In this document: piece by piece, positions 6,687 to 15,729 of the stretch
How the letters are laid out: each line of letters starts with the position of its first letter
How positions within the stretch are numbered: position 1 is the first letter of the stretch
Assembly: GCA_945928585.1 (NCBI GenBank)
Contig: CAMENQ010000002.1
Location: 1-24,569, forward strand
Source of the DNA: an uncultured Roseburia sp.
Lineage (GTDB): Bacteria; Bacillota; Clostridia; Lachnospirales; Lachnospiraceae
Reading direction: 5' to 3'
Length of the DNA: 24,569 nucleotides
Translations under genes and position numbers: made by a program
The notes under the pieces: model-generated
Database searches by the model: none
What the model saw: the letters and a program-made list of their open reading frames with translations, nothing else
Told to the model about the DNA's origin: nothing

Positions 6687-8675
6687 ATGCAAAGGATAGG
6701 AGTTTTTGTCTGCCACTGCGGAAGCAATATCGCAGCCACGGTAGACGTAAAAAAGGTAGCCGAGATGGCACTTATGGAGCCTGGAGTTGTACATGCAGAG
6801 GATTATCAGTATATGTGCTCTGAGGCAGGACAGGCCAGAATACAGGAAGCCATTAAGGAAAAGAACCTGACGGGAATAGTAGTATGTTCCTGCTCACCAC
6901 GTATGCATGAAAACACATTCCGAAAAGCAGTAGAACGTGCAGGATTGAACCCATACATGGTAGAGGTAGCCAATATTCGTGAGCATTGCTCATGGATACA
7001 TAAAGACATTGAAGAAGCAACAAAGAAAGCAGTTATTCTTATGAGAGCTGCAGTTGCAAAGGTTAATTTAAATACACCGCTTAAGCCGGGCGAGAGCCGT
7101 GTTACAAAGAGAGCACTTGTTATCGGAGGCGGTATAGCAGGTATTCAGACAGCCCTAGATATAGCAGATGCAGGCTATAAGGTAGATATAGTAGAAAAGA
7201 CACCAAGTATAGGCGGAAGAATGTCACAGGTAGATAAAACCTTCCCTACACTTGACTGTTCAGCATGTATCCTGACTCCAAAGATGGTGGAGGCAAATGC
7301 CCATGAAAATATTACAATCTACACCTACAGCGAGGTTGAAAATGTTTCAGGCTTCGTAGGAGATTTCACTGTTGACATCAGAAAGAAAGCCAGAAGCGTT
7401 GATATGACCAAGTGTACAGGCTGTGGAGTATGTCAGGAAAAGTGTCCGTCAAAGAAGACACCTAGTGAATTTAACAGAGGCTTAAATAACAGAAGTGCAA
7501 TATACACACCATTTGCACAGGCTATACCAAACGTACCTGTTATTGACAGAGAAGCATGTATTAAGTTTAAGACAGGCAAATGTGGATTATGTTCAAAGGT
7601 ATGTCAGGCAGGTGCCATAGATTACGACCAAAAGGATGAAATCATCACAGAAAAGTACGGTGCTATCGTAGTAGCTACAGGCTTCGATATGATAAAGCTT
7701 GACAAGTACGATGAGTACGCATACAGCCAGAGCAAGGATGTAATTACATCACTTGAGCTTGAGCGTATTATGAATGCTGCTGGTCCTACAAAGGGACACC
7801 TGGAGAGAATGTCAGACGGCAAGCCTCCAAAGGAAATGGTATTCATACAGTGTGTAGGAAGCCGCTGCTCGGATGACAGAGGAAAGAGCTACTGCTCAAA
7901 GATTTGCTGTATGTACACTGCAAAGCATGCTATGCTTATTCGTGATAAGTATCCTGATGTTAATGTAACGGTATTTTATATTGACGTTCGTACTCCTGGA
8001 AAGAATTTCGATGAGTTCTACAGAAGAGCCGTTGAGGATTACGGAGTAAATTATATTAAAGGTCAGGTGGGAAAGGTTATTCCTCAGTCAAACGGAAAGC
8101 TGCTTGTAAGGGGAGTTGACCTGATAGACCAGAAGCAGATTGTAAAGGAAGCAGATATGGTAGTTCTTGCAGCAGCCATAGAGCCAAATCCTGATGTAAG
8201 AAAGATAGCTACAATGCTTACGGCAAGTATTGATACAAACAATTTCCTTACAGAGGCACACGCAAAGCTTCGTCCTGTAGAATCACCTACAGCAGGCATA
8301 TTCCTCTCAGGTGTATGTCAGGGACCAAAGGATATTCCTGAGACAGTTTCACAGGCAGGTGCTGCAGCAGTTAAGGCAATCGGTCTTCTGGCAAAGGATA
8401 AACTTATGACAAATCCATGTACGGCACATTCAGATGAACTTTTATGTAACGGTTGTTCAAATTGTGCTAATGTATGTCCGTACGGAGCTATATCTTATGA
8501 GGATAAGGAAGTAAATGACCATGGTAAGCGTGAGGTTCGCCGTATAGCACAGGTAAACAGCGCATTATGTCAGGGCTGTGGTGCATGTACAGTTACATGT
8601 CCTTCCGGAGCTATGGATTTACAGGGATTTTCAAATAGACAGATACTAGCGGAGGTAGATGCAATATGTCGATAG
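6687..8675 (+). CDS. hdrA: Heterodisulfide reductase subunit A-like, electron-bifurcating flavoprotein
   Basis: A 662-residue HdrA, full length for the family. In HdrABC-MvhAGD the FAD of this subunit is where electrons bifurcate. Visible features: an N-terminal Cys-containing domain (VCHCG, Cys9/Cys11), the thioredoxin-reductase-like FAD domain with GGGIAG at 147-152, and an inserted ferredoxin domain (Cys243/246/249/253 and Cys291/299/302/306). Next comes the distinctive HdrA cluster motif (Cys389, Cys403, Cys407-Cys408 in QCVGSR...YCSKICC). A C-terminal ferredoxin domain follows (Cys587/590/593/597 and Cys628/631/634/638), the likely exit to ferredoxin. The key ligand motifs appear intact. 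The gene overlaps the next one by 10 bases. Confidence 0.95.
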   Translation: MQRIGVFVCHCGSNIAATVDVKKVAEMALMEPGVVHAEDYQYMCSEAGQARIQEAIKEKNLTGIVVCSCSPRMHENTFRKAVERAGLNPYMVEVANIREHCSWIHKDIEEATKKAVILMRAAVAKVNLNTPLKPGESRVTKRALVIGGGIAGIQTALDIADAGYKVDIVEKTPSIGGRMSQVDKTFPTLDCSACILTPKMVEANAHENITIYTYSEVENVSGFVGDFTVDIRKKARSVDMTKCTGCGVCQEKCPSKKTPSEFNRGLNNRSAIYTPFAQAIPNVPVIDREACIKFKTGKCGLCSKVCQAGAIDYDQKDEIITEKYGAIVVATGFDMIKLDKYDEYAYSQSKDVITSLELERIMNAAGPTKGHLERMSDGKPPKEMVFIQCVGSRCSDDRGKSYCSKICCMYTAKHAMLIRDKYPDVNVTVFYIDVRTPGKNFDEFYRRAVEDYGVNYIKGQVGKVIPQSNGKLLVRGVDLIDQKQIVKEADMVVLAAAIEPNPDVRKIATMLTASIDTNNFLTEAHAKLRPVESPTAGIFLSGVCQGPKDIPETVSQAGAAAVKAIGLLAKDKLMTNPCTAHSDELLCNGCSNCANVCPYGAISYEDKEVNDHGKREVRRIAQVNSALCQGCGACTVTCPSGAMDLQGFSNRQILAEVDAICR

Positions 8676-9109
8676 AAGCAAATGAAGAATTCAGACCTAA
8701 AATCGTAGCTTTTTGCTGTAACTGGTGCAGTTATGCAGGAGCCGATCTGGCAGGAAGCAGCAGACTTGCATATCCTGCTGATGTAAAGATAATCCGCGTA
8801 CCTTGTTCATGTCGTGTCAATCCAATGTTCATTCTCAGAGCATTTGAAAAGGGAGCAGACGGCGTTATTATGTGTGGATGCCACCCTGGAGACTGTCACT
8901 ACAGTACAGGAAATTATTACGCGAGAAGACGTATGACACTTCTTTTCTCTATGCTTGATTATATAGGTGTTGAGAACGGACGTACCCGTGTTGAGTGGGT
9001 ATCGGCAGCAGAGGGTGTTAAGTTTTCAACTACCATGAATGAATTTGTAGAGAAGATTCATTCTCTCGGAAAAAATGTAAGATTGGGGGATTTGAGATGC
9101 AGGAACTAA
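8666..9109 (+). CDS. MvhD/FlxD-type [2Fe-2S] electron-transfer subunit
   Basis: A 147-residue protein of the MvhD/FlpD (hydrogenase iron-sulfur, delta subunit) family. Cysteines at 17, 18, 21, 47, 49, 70, 72 and 77 (motifs CCNWC, VPCSCR and CGCHPGDCHY) match the conserved set that binds a [2Fe-2S] cluster. In known complexes MvhD docks on HdrA and delivers electrons from the donor module (hydrogenase, formate dehydrogenase or Flx). No hydrogenase large subunit lies in this window, so the donor here is presumably the Flx-like proteins immediately downstream. Its start lies inside the hdrA 3' end and its stop overlaps the next start by 13 bases, so expression is tightly coupled. Confidence 0.93.
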   Translation: MSIEANEEFRPKIVAFCCNWCSYAGADLAGSSRLAYPADVKIIRVPCSCRVNPMFILRAFEKGADGVIMCGCHPGDCHYSTGNYYARRRMTLLFSMLDYIGVENGRTRVEWVSAAEGVKFSTTMNEFVEKIHSLGKNVRLGDLRCRN

Positions 9110-10071
9110 TTGCTAGAGCAAAAGAATTGTTGGCAAACGGAACAGTAGCCCGCGTTCTCGGCTGGAAGGCCGGAGACCTGCCATATAATCCGGAGCCGGC
9201 TTACTTTGAAAAGGAAGAAGATTTTAAGGATTTTGTTTACAACGGATTTTGCGGAGCAAACTTAAGCAAATATATGATAGAAGCAACAAAGCTTGAAGGA
9301 AAGACACTTGTATGCTTAAAGCCTTGTGACACATACAGCTTCAATCAGCTCATCATGGAGCACCGTGTAGACAGAGAAAAGGCTTACATTATAGGCGTTG
9401 GCTGCAAAGGTAAGCTGGATATAGAAAAAATCAAAAAGCAGGGCATCAAGGGTATACAGAGTATATCAGGTGCCGAGATTACAGATGATGCTGAAACACT
9501 TACCATAAATACATTGTATGGAGACAAGACCATACCATACGCAGATGGTATGCTGGAAAGATGCCATGTATGCAAGGGCAAGGAGCATAAGATATACGAT
9601 GAGATTATCGGTGAGTCAAAGGATACAAAGGATGCAGACAGATTTGATGAGGTTAGCCGCATAGAGTCTATGAAGCCGGAAGAAAAATTTGCATTCTTCC
9701 AGAAAGAATTAAGCAAATGTATCCGTTGCAACGCATGTAGAAACGCATGTCCTGCATGCAGCTGCCGTAAGTGTGTATTTGACAGCAACAAATTTGACAG
9801 CTCACAGAAGGCAAATGTGGACTCATTTGAGGAAAAGATGTTCCATATTATAAGAGCCTTCCATGTGGCAGGCAGATGTACAGACTGTGGCGAATGCAGC
9901 AGAGTATGTCCGCAGGGTATACCACTTCACCTGTTTAACAGAAAATTCATCAAAGATATAGATGAATTTTACGGAGAGTTCCAGGCAGGCGAAGATATTA
10001 CAGTAAAGGGACCATTAACAAGCTTTACATTTGAGGATGTTGAGCCAAGTGTTGTGGCAGAAAGGGGATAA
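9097..10071 (+). CDS. FlxC-like / FrhB-FdhB-related iron-sulfur protein
   Basis: A 324-residue two-part protein. The N-terminal half (about residues 1-190) resembles the FrhB/FdhB (coenzyme F420 hydrogenase/dehydrogenase beta) family, with conserved cysteines at LVCLKPCD (73, 77), VGCKG (103) and CHVC (156, 159). The C-terminal half carries two cubane motifs, Cys208/211/214/218 and Cys261/264/267/271, plus extra cysteines at 221, 223 and 226. In some relatives the FrhB fold holds a flavin; an active flavin site cannot be confirmed here. Position between the MvhD-type and FlxB-like genes fits an electron conduit from the NADH module to MvhD/HdrA. The FlxC name is by analogy with sulfate-reducer HdrABC-FlxABCD clusters. 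Confidence 0.8.
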   Translation: MQELIARAKELLANGTVARVLGWKAGDLPYNPEPAYFEKEEDFKDFVYNGFCGANLSKYMIEATKLEGKTLVCLKPCDTYSFNQLIMEHRVDREKAYIIGVGCKGKLDIEKIKKQGIKGIQSISGAEITDDAETLTINTLYGDKTIPYADGMLERCHVCKGKEHKIYDEIIGESKDTKDADRFDEVSRIESMKPEEKFAFFQKELSKCIRCNACRNACPACSCRKCVFDSNKFDSSQKANVDSFEEKMFHIIRAFHVAGRCTDCGECSRVCPQGIPLHLFNRKFIKDIDEFYGEFQAGEDITVKGPLTSFTFEDVEPSVVAERG

Positions 10072-10074
10072 TGT

Positions 10075-11115
10075 ATGTATAAGATAGCAAAGGAAAATCT
10101 TCCGGCATTATTCCAGAGAATTGCCGAGGGACAGGATTTAATTCTTCCTATATCAAACGGAGGACAGGTAAACTACGGTGTATGGACAGAAGATGCAGAT
10201 GTGGACATTGAAACATTAAAGTCTGTAAAGTCGCCAAAGGATGCGTTTTTTCCACAGAGTGAGAACCTTTATACATGTGTCCGCGAGGGAAAGAAGCTGC
10301 AGATTACACCGGAGGAGTTACAGCAGAAGGATTTCGTAGTATTCGGAATGAAAGCATGTGACATTCAGGGCGTTGAGGTTTTAGACAAGGTATTCCTTTC
10401 TGAGCCTGTAGATACATTCTATGCAGCAAGAAGACAGCATGGAACCATAGTGGCAATGGCTTGCCATGAGCCTGAGGAAACATGCTTCTGTAAAGTATTT
10501 GGCATAGATGCGGCAGAACCAAAGGCAGATGTAGCCACATGGCTTATCGATGGTGAATTGTGCTGGAAGCCTCTTACTGAAAAAGGTGAAACACTTACAA
10601 AGGCTGTGGCAGATTTACTTTCAGATGATGCAGCAGCAGATGCAAAGGTAGAAAATGAGAAATCAGCAATAAGAGCAATAATAGATAAGCTGCCATACTC
10701 AGACCTTTCACTTGAAGGCTGGAATGGAGATGCTCTTACAGAAAAATTCAATTCACCTGTATGGGAAGAGTTATATAAGCCATGTTTAGCATGCGGTACA
10801 TGTACATTTGTATGTCCTACCTGCCAGTGCTATGACATAAAGGATTATGATACAGGACACGGAGTACAGAGATACCGTTGCTGGGATTCATGTATGTACT
10901 CAGACTTTACTATGATGGCTCACGGCAATAACCGTAACAGCCAGATGCAGAGATTCCGTCAGAGATTTATGCACAAGCTTGTATATTTCCCTGCAAACAA
11001 TGACGGAATGTATTCATGCGTAGGCTGTGGACGCTGTGTTGAAAAGTGTCCGTCAGCGCTTAATATAGTAAAGGTAATCAAAGCTTTTCAGAATCAGGGA
11101 GGTGAGAACGCATGA
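10075..11115 (+). CDS. FlxB/AsrA-like 4Fe-4S dicluster protein
   Basis: A 346-residue iron-sulfur protein related to anaerobic sulfite reductase subunit A (AsrA) and sulfhydrogenase beta subunits (HydB). It ends with two CXXCXXCXXXCP motifs, Cys237/240/243/247 and Cys315/318/321/325. Further conserved-looking cysteines lie at 95, 130, 137, 139, 250, 252, 269 and 273, so more than two clusters are possible. AsrA- and HydB-type subunits normally pair with an FAD/NAD(P)-binding subunit, which is the next gene. Start is three bases after the previous stop, with AAAGGGG as ribosome binding site; the end overlaps the next start by ATGA. No sulfite reductase subunit C is nearby, so a sulfite-reducing role is unlikely. 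Confidence 0.85.
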   Translation: MYKIAKENLPALFQRIAEGQDLILPISNGGQVNYGVWTEDADVDIETLKSVKSPKDAFFPQSENLYTCVREGKKLQITPEELQQKDFVVFGMKACDIQGVEVLDKVFLSEPVDTFYAARRQHGTIVAMACHEPEETCFCKVFGIDAAEPKADVATWLIDGELCWKPLTEKGETLTKAVADLLSDDAAADAKVENEKSAIRAIIDKLPYSDLSLEGWNGDALTEKFNSPVWEELYKPCLACGTCTFVCPTCQCYDIKDYDTGHGVQRYRCWDSCMYSDFTMMAHGNNRNSQMQRFRQRFMHKLVYFPANNDGMYSCVGCGRCVEKCPSALNIVKVIKAFQNQGGENA

Positions 11116-11969
11116 GTGAAGAATGTACATGCAACAAAAATTATAAGTTAGATACCTTGATTCCAATGGTAGGCGTGATTACGGATATACGTCAGGAAAC
11201 ACCGGATGTTAAAACATTTCGTGTAAATGCACCTGAAGGAGGAAAGCTTTTTGAACATATGCCGGGACAATGTGCAATGGTATGTGCACCCGGTGTAAGT
11301 GAAGGTATGTTTTCGATAACATCATCACCTACTAACAAAGAGTATCAGGAATTCAGCATCAAGAAGTGTGGAGCTTTGACAGATTATCTTCACAGCTTAC
11401 AGGTTGGAGATGAAATAACGGTACGAGGACCATATGGAAATAATTTCCCTGTGGATACTGAACTTAAGGGAAAAGATTTATTGTTTATAGCAGGTGGTAT
11501 AGGTCTTGCACCTCTTCGTTCAGTTATAAATTATGTGTTAGATAATCGTGATGATTACGGAAAAGTAGATATAGTATATGGTTCACGTTCAGCAGATGAC
11601 CTTGTTCAGCTTAAGGAAATCCAGGAAGTATGGATGAAGGCAAAGGATGTAAACGTATATCTGACCATAGACCGCGAACAGGAAGGCTGGGACGGTCACG
11701 TAGGCTTCGTTCCAAATTATGTGAAGGAGCTGGGATTTGATGTAAACAAAACAGCACTTATCTGCGGACCACCAATTATGATAAAATTTGTTTTACAGGG
11801 ACTTCAGGAATTAGGTTTTAAGAAAGAGCAGGTTTATACTACACTTGAGCTTCGTATGAAGTGCGGAATAGGCAAATGTGGTCGTTGTAATATTGGTTCA
11901 AAGTATGTCTGCAAAGACGGTCCGGTATTCCGTTGTGATGAAATAGATGAGATGCCGAACGAGTACTAA
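11112..11969 (+). CDS. FlxA/AsrB/PyrK-like NAD(P)H:FAD oxidoreductase subunit
   Basis: A 285-residue ferredoxin-reductase-type protein and the likely entry point for NADH. It has an FAD-binding domain with FSITSS at 67-72 and RGPYGN at 105-110, a nucleotide-binding domain with GGIGLAP at 128-134 and the terminal CGPP motif at 218-221, and a PyrK-type [2Fe-2S] site (Cys251, Cys256, Cys259, Cys267). NADH versus NADPH preference cannot be settled by eye. It overlaps the FlxB-like gene by four bases and is followed by a 22-base gap before frdB. In HdrABC-FlxABCD complexes the equivalent subunit oxidises NADH. Confidence 0.92.
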   Translation: MSEECTCNKNYKLDTLIPMVGVITDIRQETPDVKTFRVNAPEGGKLFEHMPGQCAMVCAPGVSEGMFSITSSPTNKEYQEFSIKKCGALTDYLHSLQVGDEITVRGPYGNNFPVDTELKGKDLLFIAGGIGLAPLRSVINYVLDNRDDYGKVDIVYGSRSADDLVQLKEIQEVWMKAKDVNVYLTIDREQEGWDGHVGFVPNYVKELGFDVNKTALICGPPIMIKFVLQGLQELGFKKEQVYTTLELRMKCGIGKCGRCNIGSKYVCKDGPVFRCDEIDEMPNEY

Positions 11970-11991
11970 GAGAAAGGAATGGTATTCATAA

Positions 11992-12666
11992 ATGGAAAAA
12001 ATGGTAAATGTATACTTTTATGGTAAGCAGTATAGTGTACCGGCTGACCTTACAATTATGACAGCAATGGAATACGCAGGATATACTCTTAAAAGAGGCT
12101 GTGGCTGCCGTCATGGTTTTTGTGGCGCATGTGCTACTATATACAGAATAAAAGGTAAAAACGAATTAAAGACATGTCTTGCATGTCAGACACAGGTAGA
12201 GGAAGGAATGTGTGTAGCAAGCATACCATTCTTCCCTACAGACAAGAGAACATATGAAATAGAGGATATTCGTCCTGACCAGAGAATTATGATGGAATTA
12301 TATCCTGAAATTTACAGCTGTATAGGCTGTAATGCATGTACAAAAGCATGTACACAGAACTTAAACGTAATGCAGTATATTGCATACGCTCAGAGAGGCG
12401 AGTTTGAGAAATGTGCTGAGGAGTCATTTGACTGTGTAAGCTGTGGCTGCTGTTCAGTAAGATGTCCTGCAGGTATTTCGCATCCTATGGTAGGACTTCT
12501 TGCAAGAAGACTTACAGGAAAATATATTGCACCTGAAACAAAGCACCTTAAGAACAGAGTTGAGGAAATCAACGAAGGCAAGTATGACCAGCTTATAGAG
12601 CAGATTATGCAGAAGCCGATTACAGAGATGCAGGAATTATACAACACAAGAGAGATAGAGAAGTAA
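11992..12666 (+). CDS. Soluble fumarate reductase iron-sulfur subunit (FrdB/SdhB, TfrB-like N-terminal part)
   Basis: A 224-residue FrdB/SdhB-family protein. The plant-type [2Fe-2S] domain has Cys39, Cys44, Cys47 and Cys62, with an additional Cys37. Two ferredoxin motifs follow, Cys110/113/116/120 and Cys148/151/154/158. The third cluster in quinone-linked SdhB is usually [3Fe-4S]; here both motifs have four cysteines, as expected for a soluble enzyme. Methanogen TfrB fuses such a domain to a C-terminal CCG (HdrB-like) domain. Here that domain is missing and HdrB is a separate gene in the same cluster. No membrane anchor subunits (FrdC/FrdD or SdhC) occur in the window. Confidence 0.9.
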   Translation: MEKMVNVYFYGKQYSVPADLTIMTAMEYAGYTLKRGCGCRHGFCGACATIYRIKGKNELKTCLACQTQVEEGMCVASIPFFPTDKRTYEIEDIRPDQRIMMELYPEIYSCIGCNACTKACTQNLNVMQYIAYAQRGEFEKCAEESFDCVSCGCCSVRCPAGISHPMVGLLARRLTGKYIAPETKHLKNRVEEINEGKYDQLIEQIMQKPITEMQELYNTREIEK

Positions 12667-12680
12667 GGAGGGAGATAAGC

Positions 12681-14291
12681 ATGTTTACACCAGAAATGAT
12701 GGAATCCGTAAAAAAGGTGGAAGCAACCAGAGATGAGCGTATGGGCATGGAGCCTAGACGTATGACTGCTGAGGAGAAGGACGAACTTCTTAAGGCTTAT
12801 CATCCTGATTACAGACAGGAAGCCTTCGATGAGATTAAGATTGGACCAAACAAGGGACAGAAGGCACCTAAGGAGCTTGTACATCTTATACATTCAAACA
12901 GCCGTCTTTTAAAGGATAAGATTGACTTAAATAAAGTAGATTATGACGTTGATGTTCTCGTTATCGGCGGTGGCGGTGCAGGTTCATCTGCAGCCATAGA
13001 AGCACACGAGGCAGGAGCAAATGTAATGATAGTTACAAAGCTTCGTATCGGTGATGCAAATACAATGATGGCAGAGGGCGGTATACAGGCAGCAGACAAG
13101 GAAAACGACTCACCTGTACAGCATTACTTAGACGCATTTGGAGGCGGACATTTTGCAGCAAGACCGGAGCTTTTAAGAAGACTTGTTATGGAAGCTCCTG
13201 ACGCTATAAAGTGGCTTAATGACTTAGGCGTTATGTTCGATAAGGACGCAGAGGGTAATATGATTACAACACATGGCGGCGGTACTTCAAGAAAGAGAAT
13301 GCATGCCTGCAAGGATTATTCTGGAGCAGAAATAATGCGTACTTTAAGAGACGAAGTAATAAACCGCAAGATACCTGTAGTTGAGTTTACATCAGCCGTA
13401 GAACTTATAAAGGATGAAAACGGACATGCAGCAGGTGCAGTTTTACTTAATATGGAGACAGGTGATTACCTTGTAGCAAAGGCAAAAACAGTAGTTATCG
13501 CTACAGGTGGTGCAGGACGTATGCATTATCAGGGCTTCCCTACATCAAATCACTATGGAGCTACAGCCGATGGTCTTATACTTGGTTATCGTGCAGGTGC
13601 ACCTCTTCTTTATCAGGATACCATCCAGTATCATCCTACAGGAGTTGCATTCCCTTCACAGATATTCGGAGCTCTTGTTACAGAAAAGGTACGTTCACTT
13701 GGAGCAATGCTTGTAAACGTAGAAGGTGAGGCATTTATGCATCCTCTTGAGACAAGAGACGTTGCTGCAGCATCTATTATCCGTGAGTGTTCAGACAGAG
13801 GAAAGGGTGTGACTACACCACTTGGAAGCGGTGTATGGCTTGATACACCTATGATAGAAAGAATAGGCGGGGAGGGAACAATCGAAAAGAGAATTCCTGC
13901 TATGCTCCGTATGTATATGAATTACGGTATAGATATGAGAAAGCTTCCAATTCTTGTATATCCTACACTTCATTATCAGAATGGCGGTCTTGAAATAGGA
14001 GGAGACGGATTTACAAAGGTTATAGATAACCTTCTGGTAGCAGGAGAGGCTGTAGGCGGTATCCACGGAAGAAACCGTCTTATGGGAAATTCACTTCTTG
14101 ATATTATCGTATTCGGACGTAATGCAGGTAAGGCAGCAGCAGCCAAAGCTAAGGACATTCAGATAGGAAATCTTTCATTGAAGCACGTAGAGGAATATGC
14201 TGATGAGCTTAAGTCAGCAGGAATAGAAAGCGATGATGTATCACCACTTCTTCTTCCAAAATATGCCCGTCATGAGAGAAAGGAGAACTAA
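12681..14291 (+). CDS. Fumarate reductase flavoprotein subunit (FrdA/SdhA family, TfrA-like)
   Basis: A 536-residue flavoprotein predicted to reduce fumarate to succinate. The dinucleotide motif GGGGAGSSAA is at about residues 96-105. Catalytic signatures are present: QYHPTG (His318), TRDV (Arg359), LHYQNGG (His431), and NRLMGNSLLD (465-474). The position of the histidine that binds FAD covalently in classical SdhA/FrdA (SHT) is Asn127 (ANTMMAEGG), so the flavin should be noncovalent. An unusual charged N-terminal extension of about 85 residues precedes the FAD motif, which normally sits near the N-terminus. L-aspartate oxidase (NadB) shares the fold and noncovalent FAD, but FrdB next door argues for fumarate reductase. 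GGAGGGAG precedes the ATG. Confidence 0.88.
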   Translation: MFTPEMMESVKKVEATRDERMGMEPRRMTAEEKDELLKAYHPDYRQEAFDEIKIGPNKGQKAPKELVHLIHSNSRLLKDKIDLNKVDYDVDVLVIGGGGAGSSAAIEAHEAGANVMIVTKLRIGDANTMMAEGGIQAADKENDSPVQHYLDAFGGGHFAARPELLRRLVMEAPDAIKWLNDLGVMFDKDAEGNMITTHGGGTSRKRMHACKDYSGAEIMRTLRDEVINRKIPVVEFTSAVELIKDENGHAAGAVLLNMETGDYLVAKAKTVVIATGGAGRMHYQGFPTSNHYGATADGLILGYRAGAPLLYQDTIQYHPTGVAFPSQIFGALVTEKVRSLGAMLVNVEGEAFMHPLETRDVAAASIIRECSDRGKGVTTPLGSGVWLDTPMIERIGGEGTIEKRIPAMLRMYMNYGIDMRKLPILVYPTLHYQNGGLEIGGDGFTKVIDNLLVAGEAVGGIHGRNRLMGNSLLDIIVFGRNAGKAAAAKAKDIQIGNLSLKHVEEYADELKSAGIESDDVSPLLLPKYARHERKEN

Positions 14292-14293
14292 TA

Positions 14294-15136
14294 ATGCGTG
14301 AGATAGAAGTAAGCCGCATTACAGATGTTGTAGAAAAGCTTTGTATTGCAGCAAATGAGCATCTTCCTGAAGATGTAAAATGTGCCATTAAAAACTGCCG
14401 TGCATGTGAGGACGGTGAAATAGCAAAGGGAGTGCTTGACAATATAATAGAAAACTTTGAGATAGCAGACAATGAAAACGTACCTATCTGTCAGGATACA
14501 GGTATGGCATGTGTATTTCTTGAGATTGGTCAGGATGTACATCTTGTGGGAGGAGACCTTTCAGATGCCATAAATGAAGGCGTACGCCGCGGATACGATA
14601 AGGGCTATCTTAGAAAGTCAGTAGTAAAGGATCCTGTACGCAGAGGAAATACAGGTGACAATACTCCGGCAATGATTTACACGGAAATAGTACCAGGTGA
14701 AAATGTAAAAATAACAGTAGGACCAAAGGGCTTCGGAAGCGAAAATATGAGTGCGATCCGTATGTTTAAGCCGTCACATGGTCTTCAGGGCATTAAGGAT
14801 TTCATCATAGAGACTGTAGAAACTGCAGGCCCTAATCCATGTCCTCCTATGGTAGTAGGCGTAGGTATAGGCGGTACCTTTGATAAGGCAGCACTGCTTG
14901 CAAAGAAGGCACTTATGAGACCACTTGACTCATCAAATCCTGACCCGTTCTACGCAGATTTAGAGAAGGAAATGCTTGAGAAGATAAATGAGCTTGGTAT
15001 CGGACCACAGGGCTTTGGCGGAAAGACAACAGCCATCGGACTTAATATTGAGACAATGCCTACACATATTGCAGGTATGCCATGTGCAATCAATATAAAC
15101 TGCCACGTTACACGCCATAAGACGGAGGTGATATAA
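14294..15136 (+). CDS. Class I fumarate hydratase, alpha subunit
   Basis: A 280-residue N-terminal-type subunit of an oxygen-sensitive [4Fe-4S] hydro-lyase, interconverting malate and fumarate. Cluster cysteines are recognisable at [16 protein letters not shown] and INCHVTRH. Other conserved blocks are [10 protein letters not shown] and [17 protein letters not shown]. The gene begins two bases after the frdA stop, with AAAGGAG upstream, and ends one base before the beta subunit gene. L-tartrate dehydratase is a homologous alternative; the location between fumarate reductase and malate dehydrogenase functions favours fumarase. Confidence 0.93.
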   Translation: MREIEVSRITDVVEKLCIAANEHLPEDVKCAIKNCRACEDGEIAKGVLDNIIENFEIADNENVPICQDTGMACVFLEIGQDVHLVGGDLSDAINEGVRRGYDKGYLRKSVVKDPVRRGNTGDNTPAMIYTEIVPGENVKITVGPKGFGSENMSAIRMFKPSHGLQGIKDFIIETVETAGPNPCPPMVVGVGIGGTFDKAALLAKKALMRPLDSSNPDPFYADLEKEMLEKINELGIGPQGFGGKTTAIGLNIETMPTHIAGMPCAININCHVTRHKTEVI

Positions 15137-15137
15137 T

Positions 15138-15698
15138 ATGGAAAAGAAGATTACATTACCTCTTACTGAGGAATTGGCAAAGACATTACACGCAGGAGAC
15201 AGAGTTCTTCTTACAGGTACAATATACACATCAAGAGATGCAGGACACAAGAGAATGTGTGAAGCACTTGCAAAAGGAGAGCAGATTCCTTTTGACCCTA
15301 CAGATGCTACTATTTATTATGTAGGTCCTACACCTGCAAAGCCGGGACAGGTAATCGGTTCAGCAGGTCCTACTACAAGCGGACGTATGGATGCTTATGC
15401 ACCTACCATGATGTCTGTCGGTGCCAGAGGAATGATAGGAAAAGGCGCAAGACTTCCTGAAGTTATAGATGCTATGAAGAAATACAGCGGAGTATACTTC
15501 GGAGCCATCGGAGGAGCCGGAGCACTCTTAGCTAAATGTATAAAGAAAGCAGAGCTTATCGCATACGAAGATTTAGGAGCAGAAGCACTTAGAAAGCTGT
15601 ATGTTGAGGATATGCCGCTTGTAGTTATTATCGACAGCGAGGGAAATAATCTTTACGAAGAAGGCCGCGCAGCATACTTAAAAGACCACAACTCATAA
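15138..15698 (+). CDS. Class I fumarate hydratase, beta subunit
   Basis: The 186-residue C-terminal-type subunit of the two-part class I fumarase. Family blocks include TSRDAGHKRM, GPTTSGRMD and YFGAIGGAGALL. It should assemble with the upstream alpha subunit to form the complete active site. The ribosome binding site (ACGGAGG) lies within the 3' end of the alpha gene, indicating coupled translation. It is the last gene of the operon: a repeat-type terminator hairpin follows 31 bases after the stop. A 12-base sequence from its 3' end (AAAAGACCACAA, 15680-15691) is repeated at 15709-15720, suggesting a small local duplication. Confidence 0.94.
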   Translation: MEKKITLPLTEELAKTLHAGDRVLLTGTIYTSRDAGHKRMCEALAKGEQIPFDPTDATIYYVGPTPAKPGQVIGSAGPTTSGRMDAYAPTMMSVGARGMIGKGARLPEVIDAMKKYSGVYFGAIGGAGALLAKCIKKAELIAYEDLGAEALRKLYVEDMPLVVIIDSEGNNLYEEGRAAYLKDHNS

Positions 15699-15729
15699 AT
15701 CAAAAGTAAAAAGACCACAAGTCGTTATC

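Noticed and set aside
10075..11969. Anaerobic sulfite reductase AsrAB
   Set aside because: The two proteins resemble AsrA and AsrB, but no siroheme subunit AsrC is present and the pair lies within an hdr/frd operon.
13507..13716. 69-residue + strand open frame within frdA
   Set aside because: It is a different reading frame inside a strongly supported gene, with no ribosome binding site.
12681..14291. L-aspartate oxidase (NadB)
   Set aside because: The fold and noncovalent FAD site are shared, but an adjacent FrdB-type iron-sulfur subunit and no nadA or nadC neighbours argue for fumarate reductase.
15680..15720. 12-bp direct repeat AAAAGACCACAA as an insertion footprint
   Set aside because: One copy is the end of the fumarase beta coding region and the 17 bases between the copies show no element; a small local duplication is the simpler explanation.
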